Shown piece by piece: positions 22,512 through 34,335 of a DNA stretch of 64,000 bases. Each line of letters opens with the position of its first letter. The first letter of the stretch is position 1. The notes under the pieces were generated by a model, which was given only the letters and a program-made list of their open reading frames with translations, was not told where the DNA came from and made no database searches. Source of the DNA: Letharia columbiana (Eukaryota > Ascomycota > Lecanoromycetes > Lecanorales > Parmeliaceae); NCBI RefSeq assembly GCF_014066305.1, contig NW_023501166.1, positions 95,572 through 159,571 on the forward strand, in the 5' to 3' direction. A program made the translations under genes and the position numbers.

Positions 22512-25500
22512 TCAAGGTTTCTCCACCTGCTCGAACCCCTCCAGATCCTCCTCATCTTTCTTTTCCTCTTTCTCTCTCCCCTTCTCCAAGTGGCCAGCGC
22601 GCTCTCCAAATTCCCTCCCGATCTTTAGCATGGTTTCAACTTCCCTAGCTCCCAACATCCTACCCTTCCTCTCCGCCAAAACCCTTGCAGTTTGGACCGT
22701 CTTTTTGATCTGGTGCCCGTTGATGTCATCCTTGCTCCACTTCTGTCGAGCAAGCGTGCGCAAATCAGCAGATTGTGATGCGTTGATGGTGCCTTCATCG
22801 GACAAGTCCTGAATTTGATTGAACCAGACCCCAATTCTACGGGCACGGTCCAGAGGAGGTAGGCAGAGGGTAATATCGATGCGCGGCATGAGGCCTTCGT
22901 CGAATTTGCTGACGCGATTGGTGGTGATGAAGACGATACCTTGATAGTATTCGATGAATCGCACGAAGCTCGATACAAGATTGTTGCGTTTGAGATTGGC
23001 ACATTCATAATCACGTCGAGCTTGTAAGAGGACGTCTGCTTCATCGAACAGCAAGATGGCACCCCATTTTGTGGCATAATCGGAAATTTCTTCTAGTTTC
23101 TCATCAAATACCGGCAGGGAAGTTCCAATATCGCTGCAAGTGACAGGGAATAGAGGTTTGCCAAAATGTTCCGCGATAGATTCTTGCGATTTCCATCAGC
23201 AATGAACGGCGCTAGGACGAGTTCTCGAATACGTACCAGCAGTCAGCGTTTTGCCCACACCTGGCTCGCCGTGTAGCAGTATGCTAAGTCCTTTTCCACC
23301 TGCTGAACCTCTCAATCCAGCGACCTTCTCATCATGAGATGAGACCATGGTTTCTAGGATGTCTTTGTATTCTTCGTCGAGGAACAGACGGTCCCAGGCG
23401 TTTTCTTGGAAAGACACCGGCTTGAGTTGTGATACGTTGAGGAATTCTAGACTCAAATTAGATTTCGCAGGAAATAGCGCACTGTATACACTTACTCCAC
23501 ACTTTGTCCCGAAAGGAGAAGCCACGCACATGTTGCGGACAAAGCATCAACGTGAGCTCGTCCATCTCGGCATATGGCCGGATCAGATCGTATTTCTCGA
23601 ACTCGCGGACGACAACATGCGAAGGACGATCTGATGAATAACTTCGGCAAGGTTCAGCTTGAGGGTCCTCAGGTTTGTCGATGCTTTCGATCTCGTAGTC
23701 TCTGCTGCAGTATTCATCCTCAAAGTGGCGCACGAGGGAGCGCTGGGGTGTATAACGTCTTGATCGCCGGTCAACAGCGTCGCCACTTGTATCCCAATCG
23801 CTGTATCTGTTTTCTTTCCAGCTCCTGTCCTTGGCACTGGAGGGTCCGTACTTTCCATTGACGGAGATGAGCCACCCGTTGCGCTTCTGATAAGTTAGAT
23901 GATCCACCATGATACGAGTAGACTGTGAAGGAGAGATCTCGCTCTCTTGACAGTGCTGTACCTGAAAAGCACAGAACTTTCTTCCGCGAGATAGTAGCGA
24001 TTCTCTGATGGCGTTTCGGTCCAAAAGATATTTCTCCGGGACTAGGGACAGAGAGCTGATGTCCCGGACACCATGGAATGGAGCAACGCAATGAATGGAC
24101 CAAACGCGGCCATATACCTCACCGTCGAAATTCATGGACCATGCTCTGATATCGAGCCTGGTATGGGCGTGACCGTTGTCTGGCGACGGTTTTCGTATCT
24201 GCATACCATCGAGAGAGTCAACGACGAAAGCTTCCCATTCGCCATTGCCACGGCTGTACACCGTCGTGCCAGGTCGATAAAGCATCCACAAGTCACTGTA
24301 TTTGACAAGGTTCGGAGGCGTCACCGACTCAAAGTTGTCAAGCACTCTACTAATGTCGCTGAAATCGCTCCTCAGGAAGTTCAAGATAAATTTCGTGTGT
24401 TCCTTGACCTGTGTGGACTCTTTGGTATTCTCCACATAATCCGTGAGCTGCTTGCGGTTGAGGAACAGAACCATGAGGGGCTCCATAAGGTATAAAACAC
24501 CCTCGTGAAGGGCAAGGTCGCTAATGTTATGCCGAGACACTTGCTTGAGGAGGTCGAAGAAGGTTGGGGATGCAATTTCGATTCGCCTTCGCCAGAACTG
24601 GGTGCGATCATATTCAGATACGGCGGTCACAAGCGGCCAGTCAGGCGGGATTTCGAGAACGGGTGTAGACATTCCATCACGCACTGCCTCAATTCTTTGA
24701 TTCTCGCCAAGATGATTCCATCGCGCGACCTCAAGGCTTGGTCCCTCAAGGGCTTTTGCGTCTCGCTTCCCTTTCTTCACTTCCGGCTCGTAGCTTATGG
24801 TTTCATCATCAAAGTCTTGTGGGTACCTGGCTGCTCGACCGCCCTTGTGGCTAACGTCAGAGACCGAGTCTACAGAGTCTCCACTATCAGAAATCGAAGA
24901 GTTGGTAGGAGAGCCAGGGGCGCCCTCACACTCTTCGACACGGGACTGTAGATCGCTGATTTTTGACTCCAGCTTGTGTAAAAAGTCTACATCGACCATA
25001 GTTCTCTCGTTGTTCCCGTTTGGTTGTTCGGGACTAATGGTTGTGGGAATGATATCAAGCTTGGGAGGATGCCGAAGTCCCGATGTAACGATGTGCTTGG
25101 GCCTGAGGTGTGTGTCAAAGAAATCGAACCCTTTCCTCCCAACGTTGTCAGACGATTCCGGGCAAGGTGTTCTGCCGTAAGCAGTAGCTGGAGGCGCTAG
25201 CACATGGGCTTCCTCAACATGTTCGAAAACATCCTCCTCGTCTCCAAAATCGTTGCGTAGAAAATGGTCACAGTCCTGGAAGGAGCACCCATGTTGATTC
25301 TTAGAGGGGTCGTGCATTCTGTGGATGGCGGCGTCTCCATGGACGAGGAAGGCCTTCGGTCCGTGACCATGCATTTTGTGGACTTCTCTCTCGTGACGCA
25401 GCAAGCAACCAGCGGACGAGAATTGTGTGCCGACACATTCGCCGACGTCGCAGCGGTATGGCTTCAAGTGCGAGTCTAGGTGTTTACTAGAGCGGCGGTC

Positions 25501-26080
25501 AACTTTAGTGGGTAGAGAGATCTTCAGACATGACTGACTCGAAATTGGACTTCAACTTCTGTGGTCTGTACCAACACACCTCCAGAGCCGCGTACGGACA
25601 GTGGTACCGCCCATCCTCGTCTGGTTTCATTTTGTAAAATGAATGCTGACGCGCAATTCTGAGCCTGGTACCCCCGAATGTTTCATGGACAAATGCCTGC
25701 CCAATCTTGTGTCCGTCTTCATCGAGTACCTCACCTTTCTCGTTGAGGGGGAATCCTTCCAGCTCTTCTGGGTCCGTCAGGCTGTCGTCCTTAACTTTGC
25801 CGAGCAGTGTACCATCAGATCCCCAGATCATCCCTGCTTGGCCAACTTTGAGACCTTTGAAGACACTCGGTACTGAACGCTGTGCATCTTCCGTTTTGCC
25901 TGGGCTTGTGGGGTCGTCGTCTGTGCTATGAGGCTCGTCAATGTCACGATTCGCGGCTTGCCCATGAGTTGATTGCCAACGGGAAGCAAAACGCTTGAGC
26001 TTCAAGTCAGCCATCCTCGATTCGTAGGACTGGCGTTCGCTCATCGTGCCGGGGCGTGATGATGGTAAGGAAGATTGCAT
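22512..26080 (-). CDS. large AAA+ ATPase with LEA-like and C2H2 N-terminal modules
   Basis: Four exons (introns 25487-25538, 23447-23495 and 23183-23236) give 1137 residues. Domains in order: a LEA/DUF3659-like stretch around residues 80-145 (GSDGTLLGKVKD, LNEKGEVLDEDGHKIGQAF); C2H2-like zinc modules from about 165, with KHLDSHLKPYRC rebuilt across intron 1; a linker with a helical segment; the DUF7025-type region that normally precedes this ATPase (PGTTVYSRGNGEWEAFVV, LMLCPQHVRGFSFRDKVW); and one AAA+ module. The module has Walker A GEPGVGKT near 904-911, Walker B LLFDEAD near 958-964, sensor-1 FITTNR and a C-terminal lid. The tail is charged and helical. The family is common in filamentous ascomycetes but its substrate is unknown. 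The start could be the ATG at 26044 (MSERQSYE) instead. Fusion of LEA-like and zinc parts to the ATPase is the unusual point. Confidence 0.85.
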
Positions 26081-26910
26081 TGGGCGCTGCTCTACATCTT
26101 ACATCCAGGCTCCAGGCTGCCATGACCCCTCACTTCGCGGGGCAATACATCGGTTCAGGAGGATCAGTGCATTGTCTCAGCCTCAAGGAAGCAGAGCCAA
26201 TCGATTCGTCGAAGCTGAACGTCAGCAAGAACTAGCTTCGCGACTGTCTGAAGAGCCGGCAGCCAGGTTGGGCTATGCCTGCATTCGATCGACATGATTT
26301 CTTCACCCATGTTCGTAGCCTCGCCTCTCGCGCAATTCGGGTGACAGTCGGTATAGAATAGGGAGTATTTGGAGAAGCGGACAAGACCAGCGCAGCAGGG
26401 CATTGCCTCAGTCCCTCAGACCTGCCTAGCTCTCACTAAGTCCCTTCGGGTTAGCTTGCTGACAGCGCAGCTTAGTGGTAGCGCTCGTTCCATTACTAAG
26501 CGCGAGCCACTCACCCATTTTCGCGCGCAGCATTGATTACTAAGCACAGCCCCCAAGAATTAGCGGTATTTCGCAGTTCTATAGTCTCGGGGTATTAAAA
26601 CCTTGAATGAGATTAGTGGTTTTTAGCGTGCGGCTTTCCTTCGGCATGAACAGTTCTGCGGGACTCGACAGTTGCTTCTCCATGCTTGATCGTTACATGT
26701 TTATTCCTAGACACGGTTCCCGCCACTTCAGCATCCGCCAGATGTGAAAATAACAATACTGCTAGAGCAAGAATCAGGTGTATAATACTCTACAGCTGTC
26801 ATTCTTGTCCTGTTTTGATTGAAAGCGGCTCGGAAATTTCTCTACAAGATCATCCAAACGGCCACTCACCATCTGCTCCAATCTACAATTTTTTTATATG
26901 TAAACACCAG
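26081..26910. other. intergenic region between the ATPase gene and the MITE
   Basis: No gene is supported. Sequence from about 26430 onward has several ctaagc/ttagtg motifs but no clear unit. It becomes AT-rich toward the element at 26911. Confidence 0.4.
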
Positions 26911-27432
26911 GGCAAATTACATTGTCAGGTACAATGGTGTTTTCTATATTCTACTATAGGATTCTTACAAATTCATACCCCCATGAGGTATGAATTTGTA
27001 AGATATTATTAATAGGGGTATGATTTTGTAAGTTACTATAGTAATTTGAAATTGCTATCGGTTTCTCGTGGGTAACGTTAATATCAAATAAGGGTGGAGT
27101 TTTAGAGTAAGGTTTCGAGGTGGGTTAAGGTAAAGTAGGTAGTCTGAAACCCGCCTTAAGCCGATAACCCGATAACCTCTAAAAGCGTGAAATATGATAA
27201 ACGAATTTAGTCTTACAGTCTATCTATACTCTATTCTTACTACATAATAAGACTCTTATATATACTCTAACTATATCTCTAATTAATTTATAGATATAGG
27301 GCTAAATATATCTATAAGTTGATGGTCTCTCATATTTTTATATTCTAAGAAATGATAATTTACAAACTCATACCCCATTTTTGGGTGTTTTGTAAGAATC
27401 TCATATTTAGGGGTATGATTTTGTAATTTGCC
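26911..27432. mobile_element. MITE-like non-coding element, 522 bp
   Basis: The ends are a perfect 11-bp terminal inverted repeat, GGCAAATTACA at 26911 and TGTAATTTGCC at 27422-27432. A subterminal motif, ggggtatgaWtttgtaa, occurs about five times in both orientations (26964-26981, 26987-27002, 27015-27032, 27359-27376 and 27410-27426). Two of these form a ~20-bp-arm palindrome at about 26963-27003. The interior is AT- and TA-rich with no coding frame. This is what a miniature inverted-repeat element looks like, perhaps later altered by repeat-induced point mutation. No convincing target-site duplication is visible, so the exact ends could be a few bases outside. Confidence 0.7.
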
Positions 27433-27485
27433 TGACTACCTATTCATGGCCTAAGAAATACGTGAGCATCTCTTGAAATGGGATC

Positions 27486-28931
27486 ATGTCTTCCCCGAGT
27501 ATTGGCTTATACAGACGTCAGATCAAAGGACTGACGATGGTGGATAGCCAAGTCTACTGTGCAGAAGATGCTAAGAAATCAGGCTTGTCCTGGATGAGCT
27601 TGGTGATACTCCAAAATCCGGCGTATCGGAATGCCTCTGTCATGTGTGCTTTAAGTCTAAACAACGCGGTATTCGCCCAAACCCCTCCAGATTTTCGACT
27701 TACAATGATCTTTACCCTAAAACAACGAAATCCCTCACGGACCACCAATACTTCCTCTGTCCTCCAGATGTCTACGCTTATGTTTTCAAAACTCGAGCTT
27801 GGGGTAAGAGTTTCCCGGTGGGCCGGTTGACGACTTACCTTTATACTGGGGCAATTTATATGAGGAGCGATGCTGACAAAGGCATTCGCTTGCATAACGC
27901 CTAGAGGTATACTGCTTTTCGGATCCCATATTCGATACCGGGATGATGGATACACTAGTCATGGAAGACGAACGAAGGCGATTGATCAAAGCATTGGCCA
28001 AAACTACCAAAATGAAACCGACCCGAGCAGTCAACCGGCCCACAAACCCTAGGCAGCCGACTTCGTAGCTGGGAAAGGAGAAGGCAAGGTCTTTCTGCTG
28101 CACGGCAAGCCCGGCGTCGGAAAAACCTACACAGCAGGTATTGCCTGCAGATATACCCCAATCTCCCCCTGAAGTGTACTGATAGAATCAGAATGCGTCG
28201 CCGCATACTCCAAGCGTCCGCTCCTCTCCCTGGCTACAAGTGATATCGGCCGAGAGAAGGCTCAATCACTATTTTACGCGCGCGAAGCAGTGGAACGCCA
28301 TCCTCCTCATTGATGAAGCCGACATCTACATGGAACGGCGCGAGACTGAAGACTTGACTCGAAATACCCTCTTATCAGGTATCCCTATGATCCTTACTAC
28401 CTTCATCTCCACAGATATTAATCCCAAACACCATCACAATGCTTACAAAAGTTTCACAGGTTTCCTCCGTGCAATGGGAAATTGCCAGAGCATCCTCTTT
28501 CTAACAACTAACCGCATTGGCTCCTTCGACGACGCTTTCGTCTCCCATATTCCCCTCTATTACCGCGAGTTCATCCAAAAGGATCGACTCAAAGTCTGGA
28601 AGATATTTTTCGATAAGTTGGCTAGGGATCGTAAGAATGTCATGAACATTCCAGCAGAGACGATACCCTATACGACTGAACTTGAAGTGACGAGCTTGAA
28701 TTGGAACGGGAGGGAAATTCAAAATGGTGAGTGGGGTTTACTTTACCCACATTTTGACAAAATGTTGGGGATGCGGAGGGCTGATTGCGGGTCTGACACA
28801 CAGCGCTCCAAACAGCAGTTGCCCTAGCCGATTTCGACGGCGCAGATGAAGATGGAAAGATTACCCTGCGCAAGACGCATATCCAGCAGATCGTGCGCAT
28901 GTCTTGGGAGTTTAAGGACTATCTCAAATAA
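27486..28931 (+). pseudogene. frameshifted AAA+ ATPase (DUF7025-AAA family)
   Basis: A second member of the same ATPase family as the gene at 22512-26080, on the opposite strand. Recognisable blocks in order: TMVDSQVYCAEDAKKSGL; YNDLYPKTTKSLTDHQYFLC and PPDVYAYVFKTRAW; ADFVAGKGEGKVFLLHG and PGVGKTYTA (Walker A); ECVAAYSKRPLLSLATSDIG after an intron; AERRLNHYFTRAKQWNAILL with IDEADIYMERR (Walker B); LFLTTNRIGSFD (sensor 1); and a C-terminal lid across an intron (28733-28802, approximately). Joining them needs frame changes near 27650, near 28050 just before ADFVAG, and near 28235 between SDIG and AERRLN, where several residues are also missing. No intron explains these. I infer a pseudogene. 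Sequencing error is the alternative, but three separate breaks argue against it. Confidence 0.75.
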
Positions 28932-30167
28932 TTGCACCGTGGAGATGAGGCCAAGAGGGCGGATGCGCAGCGAATCCGGTATGTGAATTTTGATGGCATA
29001 AAGTGGAAAGATATAAGTCGCCAGAGTGGGACTGGGGGTTAGTGGGTCACATGATACAGCCCCTGTTCCAGGTCTCCTGTCGATACCCTGTCCGTTCTAG
29101 GAGAAAAGTATCCATCAAGAACTATGTAGTTGTTGCACGTCGTTCGTGGGTTAAATTTACCTATGGATAAAACACCTCACCCATAAATAGTATAACCTTC
29201 CGTTGGGAATATACTTATTCATAGTACTAATGGCACCCATCTCATGGGCAACTTCCCATCAATATCATAAATCTTCCCACGAATAGAATAGGCTAGCTAT
29301 GGGTAACATGTCTTCTTCGTATTGAATGTAGAAGTCAACTACTACTACTACTACTACCACTACTACTTCCTTCCTCAACCCTTTCCTCTTCCTTCCCCAC
29401 CTCCCTTGCTACTACCACCCCTCATTCCCCCAATATCCCCCCTTACCAACCAAACCGCCCCTTACCAACAGCCCACCGACCGTCCCACAAAGTCACATAC
29501 GCTCACAGGCGTAACCCTTGCGACCCACCCAGCATGACATGAAAGACCTGACGCGCACAAGTGTCAAACAAGTAGCTCAATCTAACCACGAGAAGACGAA
29601 CGGGACAGCTCAAAAGAAACTTCAAACAGCCGGAACCGCAGAGTCGTCGAGTCCCGCCGGGGTTAAATCCGTGCGCGTTGTCCGCGAACGACTTCATCCG
29701 CAAGATCTTGCTCGTACTGAACAGCTGAGGATATCCAACCCGACCAATTCGTCGTCGTTTTTCGCAGCTCAGATTACCAACCTCACATATCATACGTCGC
29801 TGCGAGCGCCACTGGGACGGCGGGGGGAGGGGAGACTGGAGTGATTACGATTCGCAGGCATCATCGGCCTAGGAGATTGGTCGACTGAGCTGAGATTCCA
29901 CAGCTGGTTGTGACGAGTGAGGACGAGTATGATTCCTGTACGGGACACTACCTGTCGCGGACGGGCGTGCATGTCGATTAAGACTGACTCTGCCACTAGC
30001 TGGTGCACTGGGCACTTTGCATTTCTGGGGAAGAACAACCTCCCTCTCCTCCAGATTGCGGCGAAGGTGAGGAGGAAATTAGAACTGTTATATTAGGATT
30101 CGGGTAGATTAAACTTAGGCGATGGGATTACGCGTTACCGAATTGCAGATTGTCAATCTCCCTGCAT
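28932..30167. other. intergenic region with an ACT microsatellite
   Basis: No supported gene. An imperfect ACT trinucleotide run lies at about 29338-29368, followed by a C-rich stretch. A plus-strand frame at 29518-29844 has no splice partners and matches nothing I know. Confidence 0.4.
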
Positions 30168-32726
30168 TCAGTCCTCATTCCCATACTCCTCCCCCTCCTC
30201 CACTTTTCCCATCTTCTCCCGTTCCTCTCCACCAATTAGCAACTCCACCTTCTCTTCACCTCCGCCAGCGCCAGGCCCAGACGTCTTCACGCGGGTATTT
30301 CGCGCCATTGTTGAAAATCGCTTGATGCCCGCGCTGGTGTTTCTCAAGTCTTTTGTATCAGTCCTAGAAACCTGCGCAAGCACGATGAGTTCTTCCATCG
30401 TTTCCCAGGAGGCGGAGCTGAGCTGCGTAAAGAGAAGGTATAGCGTATGGATCAAGGCGACCACCATGTGAAGCAGTAGGACGACGATGGAGAGATAATC
30501 TGTAACTCTCGAGGCTTTATAAGCGTAGCCTGTCATATGAAGACTTGTTAGCGATGCCTCTTGGTCCTTTTCACACACTCACCGGTCAAATAGCCATGGA
30601 ACTTTAACGGGCTAGACTGAGTGTAGGGTGGAGGGCCTGGGCACCATTTCCGAGGCGTGGCACCTCGGATGCTTGTGCACTGTGTCCCAAAACTGGTGTA
30701 GTATTTAATGGTGCTGTACTGCTGCCCGAGGCCAACGCGGGAGATGGCATCTGCCATCGCAGTCGATGTGATCGTCTCAATATTTTGTATCCAATGTCTT
30801 CCCTCACCTTCCGTAAAATTGTCTGTTTTCAACCTAACATCACCTGCGATGAATAGGTTAGCGAGAGCTGTAGTCATGGTGGATTTGCTCAGTGCAGTCT
30901 TGGCCTCATCCATCCATTGGGGTATAAGAGGCGTCAAGCCGTCCAGCCATCCTTGTTCAGCCGTGATATGTCTCCAGCTCCCGTCATTGATTGGCAGAGC
31001 CTTGGTCAGGATAGCCTCATTGTTGCGCTGGCCACTCTGTAAGACGCTGATATCGCTACCGGTGTTGTCATAAGCCATGTTTCCCCAAGCTGTAACGGCG
31101 TTTCCACTTCCTGTCAACACGTGCTTCGCTTTGTTCCATCGGCCGTCGATAGAGCACACTACCCCGAAACGGTGGGTGGCCGATGTCGAGGTAAGGGGGC
31201 CCAGAATTACAAGGCCTGTGGTGACGGATTCCATATCAGGATTGGCCGGGATCCACACCGTTGTGAGTCCTATCTGTTCGGTATGAGCACCCTTATGGTG
31301 TCCCCAAAGTGGTCTGGACAGCTTGATGTCTCTGTGTTTTCCTGATCGGTCGTTTCCTTTAGCCCAGAGGTCGTATGCCGGAGGATTGGGTAAAGACACC
31401 TTGAAAGTTGCATTTGAAAAGGTCAAAACCTCGCGGGTGCAGACGGTACGCACCGCTGCCGCCTGGGAGTATGTTTCCGCATAGCGGACTCCCCTGGGGC
31501 GAAGATTGGTAGGATACCAATGCGGATCATACCAAAGGTCGTTCTTGAGCAAAGAGGTGACTGCGTGAGGAGCAACAGACCATGCCTCCGCACTAAGACC
31601 GGCTTGCCTTGGGACTGCTTGTAAGGTCCTCGGAAATTGTGACTCTCGTGTGGAAATCTCGTAACTGCTCTGGGTGCGGTCATAGTTATAGAAGCTCTCG
31701 AGACTCGATACGCCTTTTGCGACACATTCTATTGTGTCCAGGCCTTTGGCACTTGAACATCGAGGCCCACCGAGATGGTCAGAGGTTAAGACAGAGGGCC
31801 AGTAAACGTCTGCTGTTCCGTTGAGCCAGAATTCTGTAGTAAACCCGGGCCAATTCTGCAAAGCAAACAAATCGGGATTAGCTAGTAACCACATGGGAAT
31901 ACACTTTGGAGATAAGGTCCATACCGTTGGTCGAGGCAACATTAGGATGGCGCTTGCAGGCCCTGCTGCTACCGCTATAAGGCCTCCCAAAGTAACCAGG
32001 CTTAGAAGGCATACGTCTTGAATCCTGCGGGAAGTGACGAGGGCCGAGATAGCGCCCCACAGCGCTGGTGACCAGAAGTAGCCTACACGAGCGAAAGAAA
32101 ATCCCGATGTCGCAAGCCCTAAAGGGATGCCTTCACGCAACAATCTATCTCTGGTGACTGAGAAAATAATGACACCGTAGCTTGAGATTACGAGAAGCTC
32201 CTATCTCCATCAGCCCTTTTCTTCTTCTCCTGGTCCTGCAACGCGTGTTTACCTGAACCTTTGCTGCAACCTGTATCAACGCAAGTTTCACGTCATTTCC
32301 TTGGTCCGTTAGGTCGCTGCTGGATTGTTGTGCGAACCCATGTCCGATGTAGAAGCCCCCGAGGTTGAGTCGGAGCAGGACCAAAGACACTGTAACAGGC
32401 AAGATGTGGATTAGACAGCGGCTGAATGCCACCCAGAGAGATTTTTTGACTACCACTTTCGTTGGCTCTGATTTCGAGTCGAAAGCAAGAATCTCAAGTC
32501 CGAGATTGCGCAAAAAATACGTTAGACTGCCCGGAAGCTGCATTGTCGGTGGGCCTTTGACCAAGACCAGCCGGGCGTTTGGACTTACATATTCTGGAGC
32601 ATACGAATTATGTGTCCGACCAACCTCAAAGAGGCTGAGGTTTGCGGGCGGATCGCCTTGAAACATGTCCTCGCTCTGCATTGGGAATCGATCAGAGGAT
32701 GCCTGCCTCTTGGTGGCTTGCCACAT
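30168..32726 (-). CDS. large fungal integral membrane protein, function unknown
   Basis: Three exons (introns 32201-32252 and 30530-30582) give 817 residues. The layout is typical of an uncharacterised Pezizomycotina family. A soluble N-terminus is followed by a helix near LIHILPVTVSLVLLRL, the motif LGGFYIGHGF, VAAKVQELLVISSYGVIIFS and then LLREGIPLGLATSGFSF. Further membrane segments follow, ending GPASAILMLPRPTVW. A ~380-residue, probably extracellular domain with several NxS/T sites and paired cysteines comes next. A last membrane helix (LSIVVLLLHMVVALIHTLYL) leads to a cytosolic, Glu/Lys-rich tail. Both splices restore family motifs exactly. I know of no assigned function; members are widespread and often duplicated in plant-associated fungi. 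Confidence 0.85.
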
Positions 32727-33699
32727 GACGTGTCATCAATGGCGCTATGTCCCCGACACGAGATACCGTTCAGTATTGGAGACTTTGTGTCATGTTTGGC
32801 TGATTCTTGGTGTCCCGCCGCAAATGTGTTATCAGAGGGGGTTCTGCGATGGAAGCTGATTCGCTAACCCTCGCAGGCAGGACATTCCTCAGGAGGGCTG
32901 AGGCGAAGGGGTGCATGTAATCAGTGGGATGATGAGTATGCAGTCCGCATTAGCTTCACCTGTGGTGGAGATGGCAACATGCCAGGTTGATCGTTTGCGA
33001 AAGGCTTGAGCTTTAGCTTGCCAGCCTTGTAGGAAGACATTGTATCAAGTATTCGGTCAAGTAGTGGTCACCGTCAATGATCTACCGATGCGATGAAATT
33101 GCCTGGCTTTCGGCAAGCGAATGCACTCAATCAGGCTGAAAGGGACCACGGTAGCCTGACCATATCGAACGTTCCTTCAGCCTCGTTTTCGTTTTTGTTT
33201 TGATCATGACAAGGGCATGTGGAAAACAAAGGGAAATCTGGCTTGTCTGACAAGATACTTGATTGGGGATTGTCGGGACATGAGACCAGTGTGGATGCGT
33301 TTGGAGACCAATCATTGGTCGTGAGAAGCGTGAGTCCTCTTTCCGTCCCTTTCGACCACGGCAGGATGGGACTCCGCGTTCCCATGCGGCAGTCATGACC
33401 AGAAATACAGTATGTACAGCCTTGTCAATCAAAATCGCCTACACCGAAGAAGGGGGGTTCTTCTTGAGATGTGGTGAAGATAATGCTTGCTTATTTATCT
33501 ACTCAGGTGGGGAAGCATTCTCAATGTAATTGTGTAAACAGTCCAAATAGTCGGATTTGACGCGTATATCAGTAGTTTCATGGTAGAGCATAGGTAGAAG
33601 TCTGCATGCACCCTAGGCAGCCGTTCTGAAAACTACCGACTGATACCGTTCGCTAGGTTGTATCTACATCTCAGCTGCGTACTCACGCAACCGATCATT
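32727..33699. other. intergenic region, no supported gene
   Basis: I see no gene. Short minus-strand frames at 33127-33432 have no family resemblance or splice partners. Confidence 0.4.
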
Positions 33700-34335
33700 C
33701 ACTAATTGGGCATACTTCCAATTGGAGCTTCTTCAATGCGGTGTTACTGGCCAATGGCTTCCAACTCGTCCTCAGCTTCTTATACTATTTATACAACGGC
33801 TTACTTACATGCATGGTAGCCGCAGCGGAAATCAGCCGCCATGGGCTGGAACGCAAGCCGTTGCGAGTATCAGAACCTCGAGGCATCCAGCGATCGACCT
33901 TCTTCCTCTCTCTGCCCTACAGATACGGCCTGCCTTGCACCATCTGCTCCGGCCTTCTCCATTGGCTCATATCGCAGAGCATATTCCTGGTACGCACGAC
34001 CACTGTACAACAACGATGGGAGCCGAAACCCGGCCGAGGACAGTTCCCGTGTGGGCTTCTCGCCTATAGGCATCATCATGGCTCTCTCTCTCGCCGTGAC
34101 TGTGATCATCGCTCTTGTCGCCCTAGACCTTTTGAGACGGTATCCCGGCGGGAAAGAAGCAGTCCCGATAACGTCTACCCACAGTGGTGTGATTAGCGTC
34201 GCTTCTCACCGTCCTCCGGGCGATACCGAGGCCCACTTGCTACCCGTCCAATGGGGAGCAGTCATTTCGGAAGACGGCGTGGTACGTTGCTCCTTCACAA
34301 CGGCCAGAGACGTCAAGCCCCTCATGGTAGGCTAA
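33700..34335 (+). pseudogene. C-terminal remnant of a DUF6536-type membrane protein
   Basis: The plus strand reads SFFNAVLLANGFQLVLSFLY, YNGLLTCMVAAAEISRHG, KPLRVSEPRGIQRSTFF and LSLPYRYGLPCTICSGLLHW, then LISQSIFLVRTTT. It shifts by one base near 34010 and continues RVGFSPIGIIMALSLAVTVI, SGVISVASHRPPGD, LPVQWGAVISEDG and CSFTTARDVKP. From memory this order is the conserved C-terminal half of fungal DUF6536 membrane proteins (FxNxPQ..LSFxYF.YN, PLRVS.P.GxQRSTYFLSLPYR.., GYSPI.I, ISAACHPP, W). The N-terminal half, including the first membrane helices, is absent upstream. I infer a truncated and frameshifted gene. Confidence 0.6.
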
